A stretch of 64,000 nt of DNA from JAUMXJ01 sp041781135 (GCA_041781135.1 JBHAZV010000020.1:81562-145561); one strand, 5' to 3'; positions 51,869 through 60,627 are shown, counted from the first letter of the stretch. A program made the numbers and translations. The notes: generated from the sequence alone by a model not told the origin.

Positions 51869-53119
51869 ATGACAGTACACAAAAAGCCGGATGGCGGATA
51901 TAGGTGCGGAGGCTTGCGCGCGATGCGTGAAGTCGTTATTTTTTTATTAATATTTGTTCTTTTGACGCTGTCCGCTTGCGGAGAAAAGCAAGAAAACACC
52001 GAACCGATAAAGGTCACTACTAATTCCGAAATCTCCACTTCTGAGGTGGAGCAGAGTTCGAGCAGCAGTGCGGAGACTGGCGCGGATGACCGTATTTCAG
52101 TGAGTTTTATGGGAATAGGCGACAATTTGATCCATCCGAATCTTTACGAATATGCTGATTCGCTTGTCGGCGCGATGGACGATGGAGAATATGATTTTAC
52201 TCATTTTTTTAAGAATATCCGCTCTTTTATCGACTCTGCGGATATAGCGTTTATAAATCAGGAAACGCTTTCCGGCGGAGATGAGTTAGGACTGAGAGGA
52301 TACCCTAATTTTAATACTCCGAGGGCGATAATACCTCAGATTGAGAGCGCCGGATTCGATCTCGTCGGAATGGCGAACAATCATGTGCTCGACAACGACA
52401 TACGCGGTATATACCACGCTTTGTACAACTGGGCAAAGACTAAGTGCGTCATCAGCGGGATAAATGCCGACGAGGATATGCGGCTTGCGATTCCTGTAAT
52501 CGAGCGAAACGGCGTAAAATTTGCATTTTTGGCGTATACATCGCATACGAATGGAATACCCGCCGATGTCGGCTGGCGAGTGAACTATATGGAGAAAGAG
52601 GCAATAATTAGGGATGTCGAGGCTGCGAAAAAACTCGCAGATTTTGTGATAGTCAGCGCGCACTGGGGTTGGGATGATGTGTTCGATATCGACAGTTATC
52701 AGCGCGAATATGCGCAGGTATTTGCCGACGCCGGCGTGGATCTTGTCGTGGGAACAGGTCCGCATGTTATTCAGCATATAGAGTGGTATCCAAGAAAAGA
52801 CGGAAGCAGGATGCTTTGCGCTTTTTCGCTCGGCAATTACTGTTCGGGGATGATCGGACCGTTTAATGAATTGGGCGGAATTTTGACGCTGGATTTTGTG
52901 GTCGAAAAAGGGGAAAAAAGCATAGAAAATGTCGTATTTGTTCCGACGGTGATGCACAAGGAAACAGGCGGAGAGATGGCGGTCTACCTTCTTAGCGAAT
53001 ATACGGAGGAGCTGGCTGCAAAGTCGCTCGTCAATACTTACAGCGGCGGACTTACGCTCGATTACCTGCATGAAGTCCTGAACGAGCAGATAGACAGCGA
53101 GTTTCTTGCAGCAGAATAG
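51869..53119 (+). CDS. CapA-family lipoprotein (poly-gamma-glutamate capsule type)
   Basis: The protein has 416 residues from the ATG at 51869, which follows AGGAGG; the frame is open earlier without such a site. An unusually long basic N-terminus (about 20 residues) leads into a lipoprotein signal with lipobox LSAC (C37), then a Ser/Glu-rich linker. The PGA_cap metallophosphatase-like domain follows: GIGDNLIHP near 88, INQETLSGG near 130, GMANNHVLD near 168, VSAHWGWDD near 267 and GTGPHV near 300. Relatives help make or modify surface polymers, but many clostridial copies have no capsule operon around them, as here. The protein is extracytoplasmic and membrane-anchored. Confidence 0.87.
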   Translation: MTVHKKPDGGYRCGGLRAMREVVIFLLIFVLLTLSACGEKQENTEPIKVTTNSEISTSEVEQSSSSSAETGADDRISVSFMGIGDNLIHPNLYEYADSLVGAMDDGEYDFTHFFKNIRSFIDSADIAFINQETLSGGDELGLRGYPNFNTPRAIIPQIESAGFDLVGMANNHVLDNDIRGIYHALYNWAKTKCVISGINADEDMRLAIPVIERNGVKFAFLAYTSHTNGIPADVGWRVNYMEKEAIIRDVEAAKKLADFVIVSAHWGWDDVFDIDSYQREYAQVFADAGVDLVVGTGPHVIQHIEWYPRKDGSRMLCAFSLGNYCSGMIGPFNELGGILTLDFVVEKGEKSIENVVFVPTVMHKETGGEMAVYLLSEYTEELAAKSLVNTYSGGLTLDYLHEVLNEQIDSEFLAAE

Positions 53120-53201
53120 GAAATGCGGCTTTTGATGAGCTGTGCATAAATTGCGAACTATAAGTTGCAACTCAAAATGGGATAGGAAAACAAAAAAAAT
53201 C

Positions 53202-53210
53202 TGCTATAAT
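53202..53210 (+). promoter_or_regulatory. Extended -10 promoter of the hydroxyglutarate operon
   Basis: TGCTATAAT at 53202-53210 is a perfect extended -10 box, 35 nt before the gcdD start. No good -35 is present, which is usual for extended -10 promoters. TAATG occurs three times in tandem just after it, followed by AAAGGAGGAG ahead of the gene. Confidence 0.6.
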
Positions 53211-53244
53211 GTAATGTAATGTTGTAAAAGGAGGAGTACATCAA

Positions 53245-53562
53245 ATGCAGTTAGAATTCGACCTCGCCAACAGTCTGATGATGTCGCTTGTCAGTATGAC
53301 TGTGGTGTTTGCGGTGCTGGTTGCTATAATGCTCATGATTATGCTGCTCGGCGCATTGGTCAGAAGCAAGAGCGCACCGGCGTCTCAGCCTGTTTTGGCA
53401 AGCGCTTCTGCGAACGCTTCGGCAAATGCTCCGGTGTCTGAAGCGCCGCCTGTGGTAATGCAGACCGGCGAGAGTCCAGAGGTAGTGGCAGCAATTACTG
53501 CCGTCGTTTCGACAATGGTCAGAGGACCTATTGCGGATATTAAAATCACTAAGAATCAGTGA
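53245..53562 (+). CDS. gcdD: Glutaconyl-CoA decarboxylase delta subunit (OadG/GcdD-like)
   Basis: The protein has 105 residues. One membrane helix (about 15-40, VVFAVLVAIMLMIMLLG) is followed by an Ala/Pro/Ser-rich linker and a short C-terminal segment, EVVAAITAVVSTMVRGP, as in the small gamma/delta subunits of Na+-pumping decarboxylases. These subunits hold the carboxyltransferase and the membrane part together. It is the first gene of the cluster, 37 nt before the biotin carrier gene. Confidence 0.88.
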   Translation: MQLEFDLANSLMMSLVSMTVVFAVLVAIMLMIMLLGALVRSKSAPASQPVLASASANASANAPVSEAPPVVMQTGESPEVVAAITAVVSTMVRGPIADIKITKNQ

Positions 53563-53599
53563 TGGGCAAAATCAAAATTACTCAAAAAAGGAAGGCAAA

Positions 53600-53989
53600 A
53601 TGAAAAAGTTCAATGTAACAGTGAATGGCGTTAATTACGATGTTGAAGTCGAAGAAGTTCGCGGCGGCGTAACAAGAAGTATGCCAAGGCAGGCATCTGC
53701 ACCTGTTCAGGCAGCTCCTGCTCCGGTTCAGGCAGCTCCTGCTCCGGCTCAGCCTACCCCATCTCCGGCGGTTGCGGGAGAGTCTATAACTTCTCCGATG
53801 CCCGGCAATATCCTCAAGGTGCTCGTTAAGGTTGGCGACAGCGTTAAGAGAGGTCAGGTGCTTCTCATATTAGAAGCCATGAAAATGGAAAACGAGATCG
53901 TTGCTTCCACAGACGGAACAGTCAGGGCAGTCAGCGTAGTAGAGGGAAATACAGTAGATACAGGAGCAAGTTTAGTAGTAATCGGTTAA
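53600..53989 (+). CDS. gcdC: Glutaconyl-CoA decarboxylase gamma subunit (biotin carrier)
   Basis: The protein has 129 residues from the ATG at 53600, after GGAAGG; an upstream in-frame ATG overlaps gcdD and lacks a ribosome site. An N-terminal segment (about 1-30) that binds the complex is followed by a flexible Ala/Pro/Gln linker with two near-identical PVQAAPA units, then a biotinyl domain (about 60-129) with the biotin motif EAMKMEN. The carboxyl group removed from glutaconyl-CoA by GcdA rides on this biotin to GcdB. Confidence 0.93.
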   Translation: MKKFNVTVNGVNYDVEVEEVRGGVTRSMPRQASAPVQAAPAPVQAAPAPAQPTPSPAVAGESITSPMPGNILKVLVKVGDSVKRGQVLLILEAMKMENEIVASTDGTVRAVSVVEGNTVDTGASLVVIG

Positions 53990-54001
53990 TAGGAGATATA
54001 A

Positions 54002-55141
54002 ATGAACGAAGTAATTATAAATTTCCTGAAGTCGACCGGATTCTACATCGGAACGCAGGGTCAGTGGATAATGATTGCGGTATCGCTGTTCCTGCTCTAT
54101 CTTGCTATCAGGAAAAAATTTGAACCGCTGCTTTTGGTGCCGATCGCGTTTGGTATGCTCCTTGCGAATATACCCGAAGCGCACCTCATGGCTGCGCCAA
54201 AAGACGGTGAAGTTGGCGGGATTCTTTATTATATATACCAGGGCGTAAAGCTTGGGATTTTTCCGCCGCTGATTTTTATGGCGGTCGGCGCAATGACGGA
54301 CTTCGGACCGCTGATTGCCAATCCGAAGAGTATACTGCTCGGCGCTGCGGCACAGCTTGGAATATTCTTTACTTTTGTGGTTGCGGGTCTGCTTGGGTTT
54401 ACAGTATATGAAGCGTCTTCAATAGGTATAATCGGCGGTGCCGACGGACCGACTGCGCTGTATGTAACAGCAAGGCTCGCGCCTCATCTGTTAGGTCCGA
54501 TAGCCGTTGCGGCATATTCCTATATGGCGCTTGTTCCGCTGATTCAGCCTCCTATTATGAAGGCTCTCACTACAAGGAAAGAGCGCGAAGTAAAAATGGA
54601 GCAGCTCAGACCTGTGTCAAAAAGAGAGAAAATACTTTTCCCGATAATAGTAACTCTCTTTATATCGCTGATTCTTCCTTCGGCGACTTCGCTTGTAGGT
54701 TTCCTGATGCTGGGCAATCTCTTTAGAGAGACAACGCTTACTGACAGGCTTTCGGATACTGCACAGAATGCACTTTGCAATATTGTAACAATTTTTCTTG
54801 GTGTTACAGTCGGCGCTACGGCTAATGCCGAAACATTCCTCAGAGTAGACACTCTCAAGATTATTGCTCTTGGACTTGTTGCGTTCTCAATAGGTACAGC
54901 TGGAGGTGTCCTGTTCGGAAAGATAATGTACATATTCAGCGGTGGAAAGGTCAATCCTCTGATAGGTTCTGCAGGTGTCAGCGCAGTGCCGATGGCTGCG
55001 AGGGTATCACAGAAAGTCGGACAGGAGGCAAACCCAAGCAACTTCCTGCTTATGCATGCTATGGGGCCGAATGTCGCCGGCGTAATAGGCTCGGCGGTTG
55101 CGGCGGGGATGCTGATGCAGTTTGCGCCATTGTTCAAATAA
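54002..55141 (+). CDS. gcdB: Glutaconyl-CoA decarboxylase beta subunit (Na+ pump)
   Basis: This 379-residue protein has about ten membrane segments. It decarboxylates carboxybiotin and couples this to Na+ export. The conserved GGADGPTALYVTARLAP block near residue 145 contains the aspartate needed for Na+ and proton movement in OadB/GcdB. YSYMALVPLIQPP follows near 175, and SAVPMAARVSQKVGQ and NPSNFLLMHAMGPN lie near the end. An AGGAG site precedes the ATG. A hairpin lies after the stop. Confidence 0.95.
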   Translation: MNEVIINFLKSTGFYIGTQGQWIMIAVSLFLLYLAIRKKFEPLLLVPIAFGMLLANIPEAHLMAAPKDGEVGGILYYIYQGVKLGIFPPLIFMAVGAMTDFGPLIANPKSILLGAAAQLGIFFTFVVAGLLGFTVYEASSIGIIGGADGPTALYVTARLAPHLLGPIAVAAYSYMALVPLIQPPIMKALTTRKEREVKMEQLRPVSKREKILFPIIVTLFISLILPSATSLVGFLMLGNLFRETTLTDRLSDTAQNALCNIVTIFLGVTVGATANAETFLRVDTLKIIALGLVAFSIGTAGGVLFGKIMYIFSGGKVNPLIGSAGVSAVPMAARVSQKVGQEANPSNFLLMHAMGPNVAGVIGSAVAAGMLMQFAPLFK

Positions 55142-55148
55142 ATTACGG

Positions 55149-55174
55149 AGAGCATGCAGTTATCTGCGTGCTCT
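55149..55174 (+). terminator. Intra-operon hairpin between gcdB and the 2-hydroxyacid dehydrogenase gene
   Basis: AGAGCATGCAG (55149-55159) and CTGCGTGCTCT (55164-55174) form an 11-bp stem with one G-T pair and a TTAT loop, followed by AAGTTTT. It could attenuate transcription or protect the 3' end of a gcdDCB message. Confidence 0.55.
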
Positions 55175-55224
55175 AAGTTTTGTGAAGAAAAAACGCATAA
55201 AGCGAATAATATGAGGTGAATAAA

Positions 55225-56139
55225 ATGATGAAGATTCTCGTAACTGAGAAGATCAGGGAAGAGGGGCTCTCTAAGCTCAGAGAGAACTTTCAGGTGGATT
55301 TGGCATACGGCAGGAGCATCGACGAAATCAAGGCGATGGTTGGCGATTACGATGTGCTTTTTGTCAGGGCGCAGACTCCTGTCGACAGAGATTTGATCGA
55401 CGCGGGCAAGAATCTCAAAATTATCGCAATGGGCGGCATAGGGCTCAACCATATAGATGTGGAGCATGCACAGTCAAAGGGCATCGAGGTCTACAATGTA
55501 CCTGCGGGGAGCACGGAGGCGGTTGCAGAATTGGCTGTCGGCACGATTCTCGCAGTGCTTAGGCAGATTCCGGCTGCGAATGCATTTGTGAAGAGCGGAA
55601 AGTGGGATAAAACCATTTATATTGGCAGAGAAGTTAAGGGCAAGACTGTTGGGATCCTGGCTCTTGGAAAGATCGGGTTCAGAGTTGCCGAAGTTCTGAA
55701 AGCGCTCGGCGCAGAGATCATAACTTATGACCCTTATCTTAAGCAGGAGATTGCAGACAAGATTGGCGCAAAAATTGTCAGTCTCGACGAAGTAATGAAA
55801 AATGCGGATATAATATCCGTGCATTCACCGCTCACTCCGGAGACTCATCATATGATAAACGCCGAAAAAATCGCTCTTATGAAAGATGGCGCGTTCCTGT
55901 TCAATTTCGGCAGGGGCGGAATTGTAGATGAGGACGCGCTTTACGACGCTCTTAAAAGCGGAAAAATCGCAGGTGCGGGCTTCGACGTATTAGAGGAAGA
56001 ACCTCCGCATCCTCAGCACAAACTTTATGAATTTGACAATTTTGTAATAACTCCGCATATCGGCGCCGGAACAGTTGAAGCGCAGATATTTATAGCGGAG
56101 GATCTGGCGGAGAGGATAACTGCCAAGCTTATAGGATAG
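55225..56139 (+). CDS. hgdH: D-2-hydroxyacid dehydrogenase, probably 2-hydroxyglutarate dehydrogenase
   Basis: The protein has 304 residues from the ATG at 55225, with GAGGTG six bases before. The two-domain D-2-hydroxyacid dehydrogenase fold is clear: NAD-binding GILALGKIG near 145, catalytic Arg in NFGRGGIVDE near 230, Glu in LEEEPPHPQ near 260 and His in TPHIGAGT near 279. It should reduce 2-oxoglutarate to (R)-2-hydroxyglutarate with NADH, the first step of the pathway encoded here. By sequence it looks like the phosphoglycerate-dehydrogenase-like branch, so the substrate rests on gene context. The NAD motif has Ala where most relatives have the first Gly of GxGxxG. Confidence 0.75.
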   Translation: MMKILVTEKIREEGLSKLRENFQVDLAYGRSIDEIKAMVGDYDVLFVRAQTPVDRDLIDAGKNLKIIAMGGIGLNHIDVEHAQSKGIEVYNVPAGSTEAVAELAVGTILAVLRQIPAANAFVKSGKWDKTIYIGREVKGKTVGILALGKIGFRVAEVLKALGAEIITYDPYLKQEIADKIGAKIVSLDEVMKNADIISVHSPLTPETHHMINAEKIALMKDGAFLFNFGRGGIVDEDALYDALKSGKIAGAGFDVLEEEPPHPQHKLYEFDNFVITPHIGAGTVEAQIFIAEDLAERITAKLIG

Positions 56140-56155
56140 CGCATCTGGGGGAGAG

Positions 56156-56965
56156 ATGAGGGTAGTAGCGTCATATTTTAGCGGGACAGATACGACAAAA
56201 AAAATCGTGCTTTGCATAGGTGAAACACTTGCACAGCGTCTTGGATGCGAGTGTGTTGCAAGAGATTTTACGCCGCTTGCAGGCAGGGAAGAGCCGCTTC
56301 GTTTCGAAAAAGACGATGTTGTAGTGCTTGGAACACCTGTTATAGCTGGGCGGGTGCCAAATTTGCTGAAAGCTTATTTAGAGGCGATTCAAGGAGCAGA
56401 TGCCCTTGGCGTGCCTGTGGTGCTTTACGGCAATAGGAATTTTGATGACGCCCTCGTCGAACTTGCCGGCATTATGCGAGATTGCGGCATGACAGTGGTC
56501 GGTGCGGCGGCGTTTATAGGCGAACATTCGTTTTCCAAAATACTTGCCGCGGGCAGGCCGGATTTGGATGATATGGCAAAAGCACGGCAGTTTGCTGTCG
56601 ATGTGGCCGAAAAAATCATTGCAGGCACGCTGAATACAAGGTTTTACATAAGGGGCGAGCAGCCTTTGCGTCCGTACTATCAGCCGCGGGACAGCGCCGG
56701 GAATCCGATAGATATTCGCAAGGTCAAGCCTAAGACGAACGACAAATGCACAAATTGCAAGCTCTGCGTTGCACTATGCCCTCTTGGTTCAATAGACGTC
56801 GAAGATGTGTCTATGGTGAAAGGGATATGTATGAAGTGCTGCGCCTGCATAAAGAAATGCCCGCATGGCGCAAAGTACTTTGACGATGAGGGTTATCTCT
56901 ATCATGCGCAGGAGCTTGAAAAAATGTATGCAGGCACCCGCAGGGAGCCGGAGTGCTTTTATTAA
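56156..56965 (+). CDS. Flavodoxin-like / 2x[4Fe-4S] ferredoxin fusion (EFR1-type)
   Basis: The protein has 269 residues. The N-terminal half (about 1-165) is a flavodoxin-like domain opening with YFSGTDTTKK, the phosphate-binding loop, and including VVLGTPVIAGR near 60. The C-terminal part (about 195-255) has two four-cysteine motifs, CTNCKLCVALCP and CMKCCACIKKCP, for two [4Fe-4S] clusters. Such fusions are called EFR1-family ferredoxins and have no established partner. It lies 16 nt after the dehydrogenase gene and 30 nt before gctA, inside the operon. The HgdC activator needs a low-potential electron donor, so this protein is a good candidate for it. Confidence 0.82.
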   Translation: MRVVASYFSGTDTTKKIVLCIGETLAQRLGCECVARDFTPLAGREEPLRFEKDDVVVLGTPVIAGRVPNLLKAYLEAIQGADALGVPVVLYGNRNFDDALVELAGIMRDCGMTVVGAAAFIGEHSFSKILAAGRPDLDDMAKARQFAVDVAEKIIAGTLNTRFYIRGEQPLRPYYQPRDSAGNPIDIRKVKPKTNDKCTNCKLCVALCPLGSIDVEDVSMVKGICMKCCACIKKCPHGAKYFDDEGYLYHAQELEKMYAGTRREPECFY

Positions 56966-56995
56966 CATTACTACTGAAAATAAGGAGGTTACAAA

Positions 56996-57946
56996 GTGAG
57001 TAAGGTTTGCACCATGAAGGAAGCCATTCAGAAATTTGTACACGATGGCGATCACATTTGTCTTGGTGGTTTTACAACTAATAGAAAACCGTACGCTGCG
57101 GTGTACGAGATTCTAAGACAGGGTCAAAAGGATTTTGTTGTCGAGGCAGGGCCTGCCGGAGGCGACTGGGATATGCTGATAGGAGCAGGCAGGGTCAAAG
57201 TTTACAATAACTGCTACACAGCGAATTCAGGTTATACAAATGTGTCAAGAAGGTTTAGAGAGGCTGTTGAAAAGGGCACAATACATATGGAGGACTATTC
57301 GCAGGATGCTATGATGCTCATGCTGCATGCCGCTTCTTTAGGACTTCCATACCTTCCTGTAAGCCTTATGCTTGGCAGCGATCTCGAAGATAAATGGGGT
57401 ATCAGCAAGGAAGTCAGGGCAACGCTCGAAAAAGTTCCTAAGGACAAACTTGTAATAGTTGAAAACCCTTTTAATCCCGGCGAAAAGGTCTGCGCGCTTC
57501 CGGTTCCGAGGCTCGATGTTGCGATTATTCATGTTCAGAAGGCATCTCCGGACGGAACATGCTCTATCGAGGGCGACGAATTCCACGATGTCGATATTGC
57601 GGTTGCTGCCAAGTACACAATTGTGACATGTGAAGAAATCGTCACAAACGAGGAAATCAGACGAGAGCCGACAAAGAACAGCATCCCTTCTTTTTGCGTA
57701 AATGCAGTCGTGCTCGCTCCGCACGGCGCTCATCCGTCACAGTGTTATAATTACTATGATTATGACAAAGAATTCTTAAAGAATTATGATGGCATATCAA
57801 AGACTCAGGAAGATTTTGACAAATTTCTTGACGAGTGGGTCTATTCCTGCAAGGATCACTCCGAATACCTCGAAAAGCTCGGCGTGAACAGACTTCTCAA
57901 GTATCGCAATGTGCAGGGTTACGGATACTCTGTAGAGATGAAATAG
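56996..57946 (+). CDS. gctA: Glutaconate CoA-transferase subunit A
   Basis: The product has 316 residues from a GTG start with GGAGG seven bases before. It is a class I CoA-transferase subunit. It opens with VCTMKEAIQKFVHDGDHICLGGF, the family's nucleotide-like loop, in two conserved blocks. With GctB it moves CoA from acetyl-CoA to 2-hydroxyglutarate. The length and the gctA-gctB-gcdA order match the hydroxyglutarate operon of Acidaminococcus fermentans. Confidence 0.93.
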   Translation: MSKVCTMKEAIQKFVHDGDHICLGGFTTNRKPYAAVYEILRQGQKDFVVEAGPAGGDWDMLIGAGRVKVYNNCYTANSGYTNVSRRFREAVEKGTIHMEDYSQDAMMLMLHAASLGLPYLPVSLMLGSDLEDKWGISKEVRATLEKVPKDKLVIVENPFNPGEKVCALPVPRLDVAIIHVQKASPDGTCSIEGDEFHDVDIAVAAKYTIVTCEEIVTNEEIRREPTKNSIPSFCVNAVVLAPHGAHPSQCYNYYDYDKEFLKNYDGISKTQEDFDKFLDEWVYSCKDHSEYLEKLGVNRLLKYRNVQGYGYSVEMK

Positions 57947-57957
57947 GAGGTGCGGTG

Positions 57958-58749
57958 ATGAATTACACAAATTACACAAATAAGGAAATGCAGGCCGTTA
58001 CCATCGCGAAGGAGATAAAGGACGGTCAGATAGTAGTTGTTGGAACAGGTTTGCCGCTTATAGGCGCATCGCTTGCAAAAAGGGTATTCGCTCCTAATGC
58101 GATTCTCATAGTCGAGAGTGGTCTGATGGACTGCGCACCTATCGAAGTGCCTCGCAGCGTAGGCGACAACAGGCTTATGGCGCATTGTGCAGTCCAGTGG
58201 CCAAATTATAGATTTATTGGATTTGAGGCTAATGAATGGCTTCACCACGGCGAGCGCATGATTGCGTTTATCGGCGGTGCACAGATAGATCCATACGGAA
58301 ATGTCAACTCGACCTGTATTGGTGATTATCACCACCCTAAGACAAGGTTTACAGGCAGCGGCGGCGCAAATGGCATATCGACATATATCAATACTGTAAT
58401 AATGATGCAGCATGAAAAGCGCAGATTTATAGAAAAAATCGACTATATAACAAGCCCTGGCTATATTGACGGTCCGGATGGCAGAGCAAAAAAAGGTCTT
58501 CCAACCGACAGAGGTCCGATGGCTGTCGTTACAGACAGGGGCGTGATGCGTTTTGATGAAAAGACAAAGAGAATGTACCTCGCTGGCTACTATCCTACAT
58601 CATCTGTCGAAGATATTATCGAAAATACAGGGTTTGATATAGATGTTTCCAGGGCGGTGCCGATAGAGGCTCCGTCTGCAGACGTCATCAGGATGATCAG
58701 AGAGGAAATCGATCCGGGTCAGGCTTTCATACAGGTGCCTAAAGAATAA
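57958..58749 (+). CDS. gctB: Glutaconate CoA-transferase subunit B
   Basis: The protein has 263 residues from the ATG at 57958, after AGGAGGTG; the frame is open earlier inside gctA but without a ribosome site. The active-site glutamate that forms the CoA thioester is E53 in LIVESGLMD, matching the catalytic Glu known in the Acidaminococcus enzyme. GGAQIDPYGNVNST near 102 and GSGGANGIS near 137 are further family blocks. It forms an A4B4 complex with GctA and lies 11 nt after it. Confidence 0.93.
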   Translation: MNYTNYTNKEMQAVTIAKEIKDGQIVVVGTGLPLIGASLAKRVFAPNAILIVESGLMDCAPIEVPRSVGDNRLMAHCAVQWPNYRFIGFEANEWLHHGERMIAFIGGAQIDPYGNVNSTCIGDYHHPKTRFTGSGGANGISTYINTVIMMQHEKRRFIEKIDYITSPGYIDGPDGRAKKGLPTDRGPMAVVTDRGVMRFDEKTKRMYLAGYYPTSSVEDIIENTGFDIDVSRAVPIEAPSADVIRMIREEIDPGQAFIQVPKE

Positions 58750-58774
58750 TCAAAATGATTCAATTGGAGGAAAA

Positions 58775-60538
58775 ATGGGATACTATTCAATGTGGCCTTA
58801 TTTTCAGAATATGCCGGTTGTGGGCAAGGAGCTTGTAAACCCGAATTATGAAAATGAGGATTTGCTCAAGTCAATAGAAGACGAAATTCACAGGATGATT
58901 GAGGACGCGCTCGAAAACGGCAGAACTACCGAGTCGCTCAATGAATCCGGGCAGCTTACCGCTATGCAGAGGATTGAGGAACTTGTCGATCCCGGCACAT
59001 GGAGACCGCTCAACTCTCTGTTTAACCCGGCTGATAATGACGGTGGCACTACTGCGGTTATAAACGGTCTTGGAAGAATAGAGGGCAAATGGGCGGTTAT
59101 AGTCGCTTCGGACAACAAGAAGCTTGCAGGCGCGTGGATACCCGGCCAGGCAGAGAACCTTATAAGAGCGTCTGATACTGCCAAAATTCTTGGCATACCG
59201 CTCGTATATGTGCTCAACTGCAGCGGCGTAAAGTTTGATGTGCAGGAGCAGGTCTACCCTAACCGCAGGGGCGGCGGTACGCCGTTCTACCGCAATGCCG
59301 AACTCGCACAGTTAGGCATACCTGTAATAGTAGGTATTTACGGGACAAACCCTGCAGGCGGCGGTTATCACAGCATATCGCCCGTCGTGCTCGTCGCTCA
59401 CAAGGACGCCAATATGGCTGTCGGCGGAGCGGGCATTATGGGCGGAATGAACCCAAAGGGTTATATAGATCAGGAGGGAGCAGAAGCAATTATCGCAAAT
59501 TCAGGCGGTTCGCAGACTCCTCCTCCGGGAGCTGTTCCAATCCATTACGAGACAACCGGCTTTTTTAGAGAAGTGTACGAGGATGACCTCGGCGTTATAG
59601 ACGGGATCAAAAAATATATGAGCTATATTCCAAGTTACGATCTCGAATTTTTCAGAGTCGATGAGCCGATGGAGCCGCAGCTTCCTGCAGAGGACCTCTA
59701 TTCGATCGTGCCGGAAAATAAAAAGCGTCCATACGATATGTACGATGTCATCGGGAGACTTTTCGACAATTCGGAATTTATGGAATACAAAAAGGGTTAC
59801 GGTCCTGAAATGATAGTCGGTCTTGCAAAGTTAGGCGGCCTGCTTGTCGGAGTAGTTGCGAACGCTCAGGGCTTCCTGATGAACTATCCGGAGTACAAGC
59901 AAGGTTCTGTCGGGCTTGGAGGAAAGCTGTACAGGCAGGGACTCATCAAAATGAACGAATTTGTAACACTTTGTGCGCGCGATAGGGTTCCGATGGTTTG
60001 GATACAGGATACTACAGGAATAGATGTCGGCGACGATGCAGAAAAGGCGGAATTGCTCGGTCTCGGACAGTCGCTTATATACTCGATACAGAATTCTCAC
60101 CTCCCGCAGATAGAGATAACTCTCAGGAGAGGAACGGCTGCCGCGCACTATGTACTTGGCGGTCCTCAGGGCAACGACAACAATGCGTTCTCGCTCGGCA
60201 CAGCTGCTACGGAAATCAATGTTATGAACGGCGAAACAGCAGCCATTGCAATGTACTCAAGAAGACTTGTCAAAGACAAGAAGGCGGGGAAGGATCTGCA
60301 GCCTATTATCGACAATATGAACGAGCTTATTGAGGATTACAGAAGAAAATCTGAGCCGGCGTTCTGTGCAAAGCACGGTTTTGTCGACGAGGTAGTGGAC
60401 ATGGTGGCGCTTCGCGACTACATACTCGCATTTGCAGAAGCTGCATACCAGAATCCTAAATCTATCTGTGCGTTCCATCAAATGCTCGCTCCGCGAGTAA
60501 TGAGAGATTTTGACAATCTCTACTCAAATCAGAATTAG
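58775..60538 (+). CDS. gcdA: Glutaconyl-CoA decarboxylase alpha subunit (carboxyltransferase)
   Basis: The product has 587 residues, the size of the known GcdA. It transfers the carboxyl group of glutaconyl-CoA to biotin on GcdC and releases crotonyl-CoA. Two crotonase-like carboxyltransferase halves are seen: the first with YVLNCSGVKFDVQEQVYP near 145 and AVGGAGIMGGMNPKGY near 213, and the second with VGVVANAQGFLMNYPEY near 355, then VPMVWIQDTTGIDVG and GGPQGNDNNAFSLG. It is soluble and bound to the membrane through GcdB and GcdD. GGAGG precedes the ATG. A strong hairpin follows. Confidence 0.95.
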   Translation: MGYYSMWPYFQNMPVVGKELVNPNYENEDLLKSIEDEIHRMIEDALENGRTTESLNESGQLTAMQRIEELVDPGTWRPLNSLFNPADNDGGTTAVINGLGRIEGKWAVIVASDNKKLAGAWIPGQAENLIRASDTAKILGIPLVYVLNCSGVKFDVQEQVYPNRRGGGTPFYRNAELAQLGIPVIVGIYGTNPAGGGYHSISPVVLVAHKDANMAVGGAGIMGGMNPKGYIDQEGAEAIIANSGGSQTPPPGAVPIHYETTGFFREVYEDDLGVIDGIKKYMSYIPSYDLEFFRVDEPMEPQLPAEDLYSIVPENKKRPYDMYDVIGRLFDNSEFMEYKKGYGPEMIVGLAKLGGLLVGVVANAQGFLMNYPEYKQGSVGLGGKLYRQGLIKMNEFVTLCARDRVPMVWIQDTTGIDVGDDAEKAELLGLGQSLIYSIQNSHLPQIEITLRRGTAAAHYVLGGPQGNDNNAFSLGTAATEINVMNGETAAIAMYSRRLVKDKKAGKDLQPIIDNMNELIEDYRRKSEPAFCAKHGFVDEVVDMVALRDYILAFAEAAYQNPKSICAFHQMLAPRVMRDFDNLYSNQN

Positions 60539-60559
60539 CAGTACAAGATATCATAGCTC

Positions 60560-60596
60560 CTGACTGGGCGCAATGCGCTCAGTCAGGGCTGTTTTC
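60560..60596 (+). terminator. Intra-operon hairpin between gcdA and hgdC
   Basis: CTGACTGGGCGC (60560-60571) and GCGCTCAGTCAG (60575-60586) form a 12-bp stem with one G-T pair and an AAT loop, followed by GGCTGTTTTC. It is very stable but has only a short T run, so it may be a partial terminator or a processing and stability element. Confidence 0.6.
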
Positions 60597-60627
60597 AGAC
60601 GATGCAACAAAATAAGAAGGGCGGTAT

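Noticed and set aside
52286..53170. Minus-strand open frame opposite the capA-like gene
   Set aside because: It is fully covered by a well-supported CapA-family gene and its translation has no family features.
54544..55467. Minus-strand open frame opposite gcdB and the 2-hydroxyacid dehydrogenase gene
   Set aside because: It spans two clear genes on the other strand and shows no ribosome site or recognisable domain.
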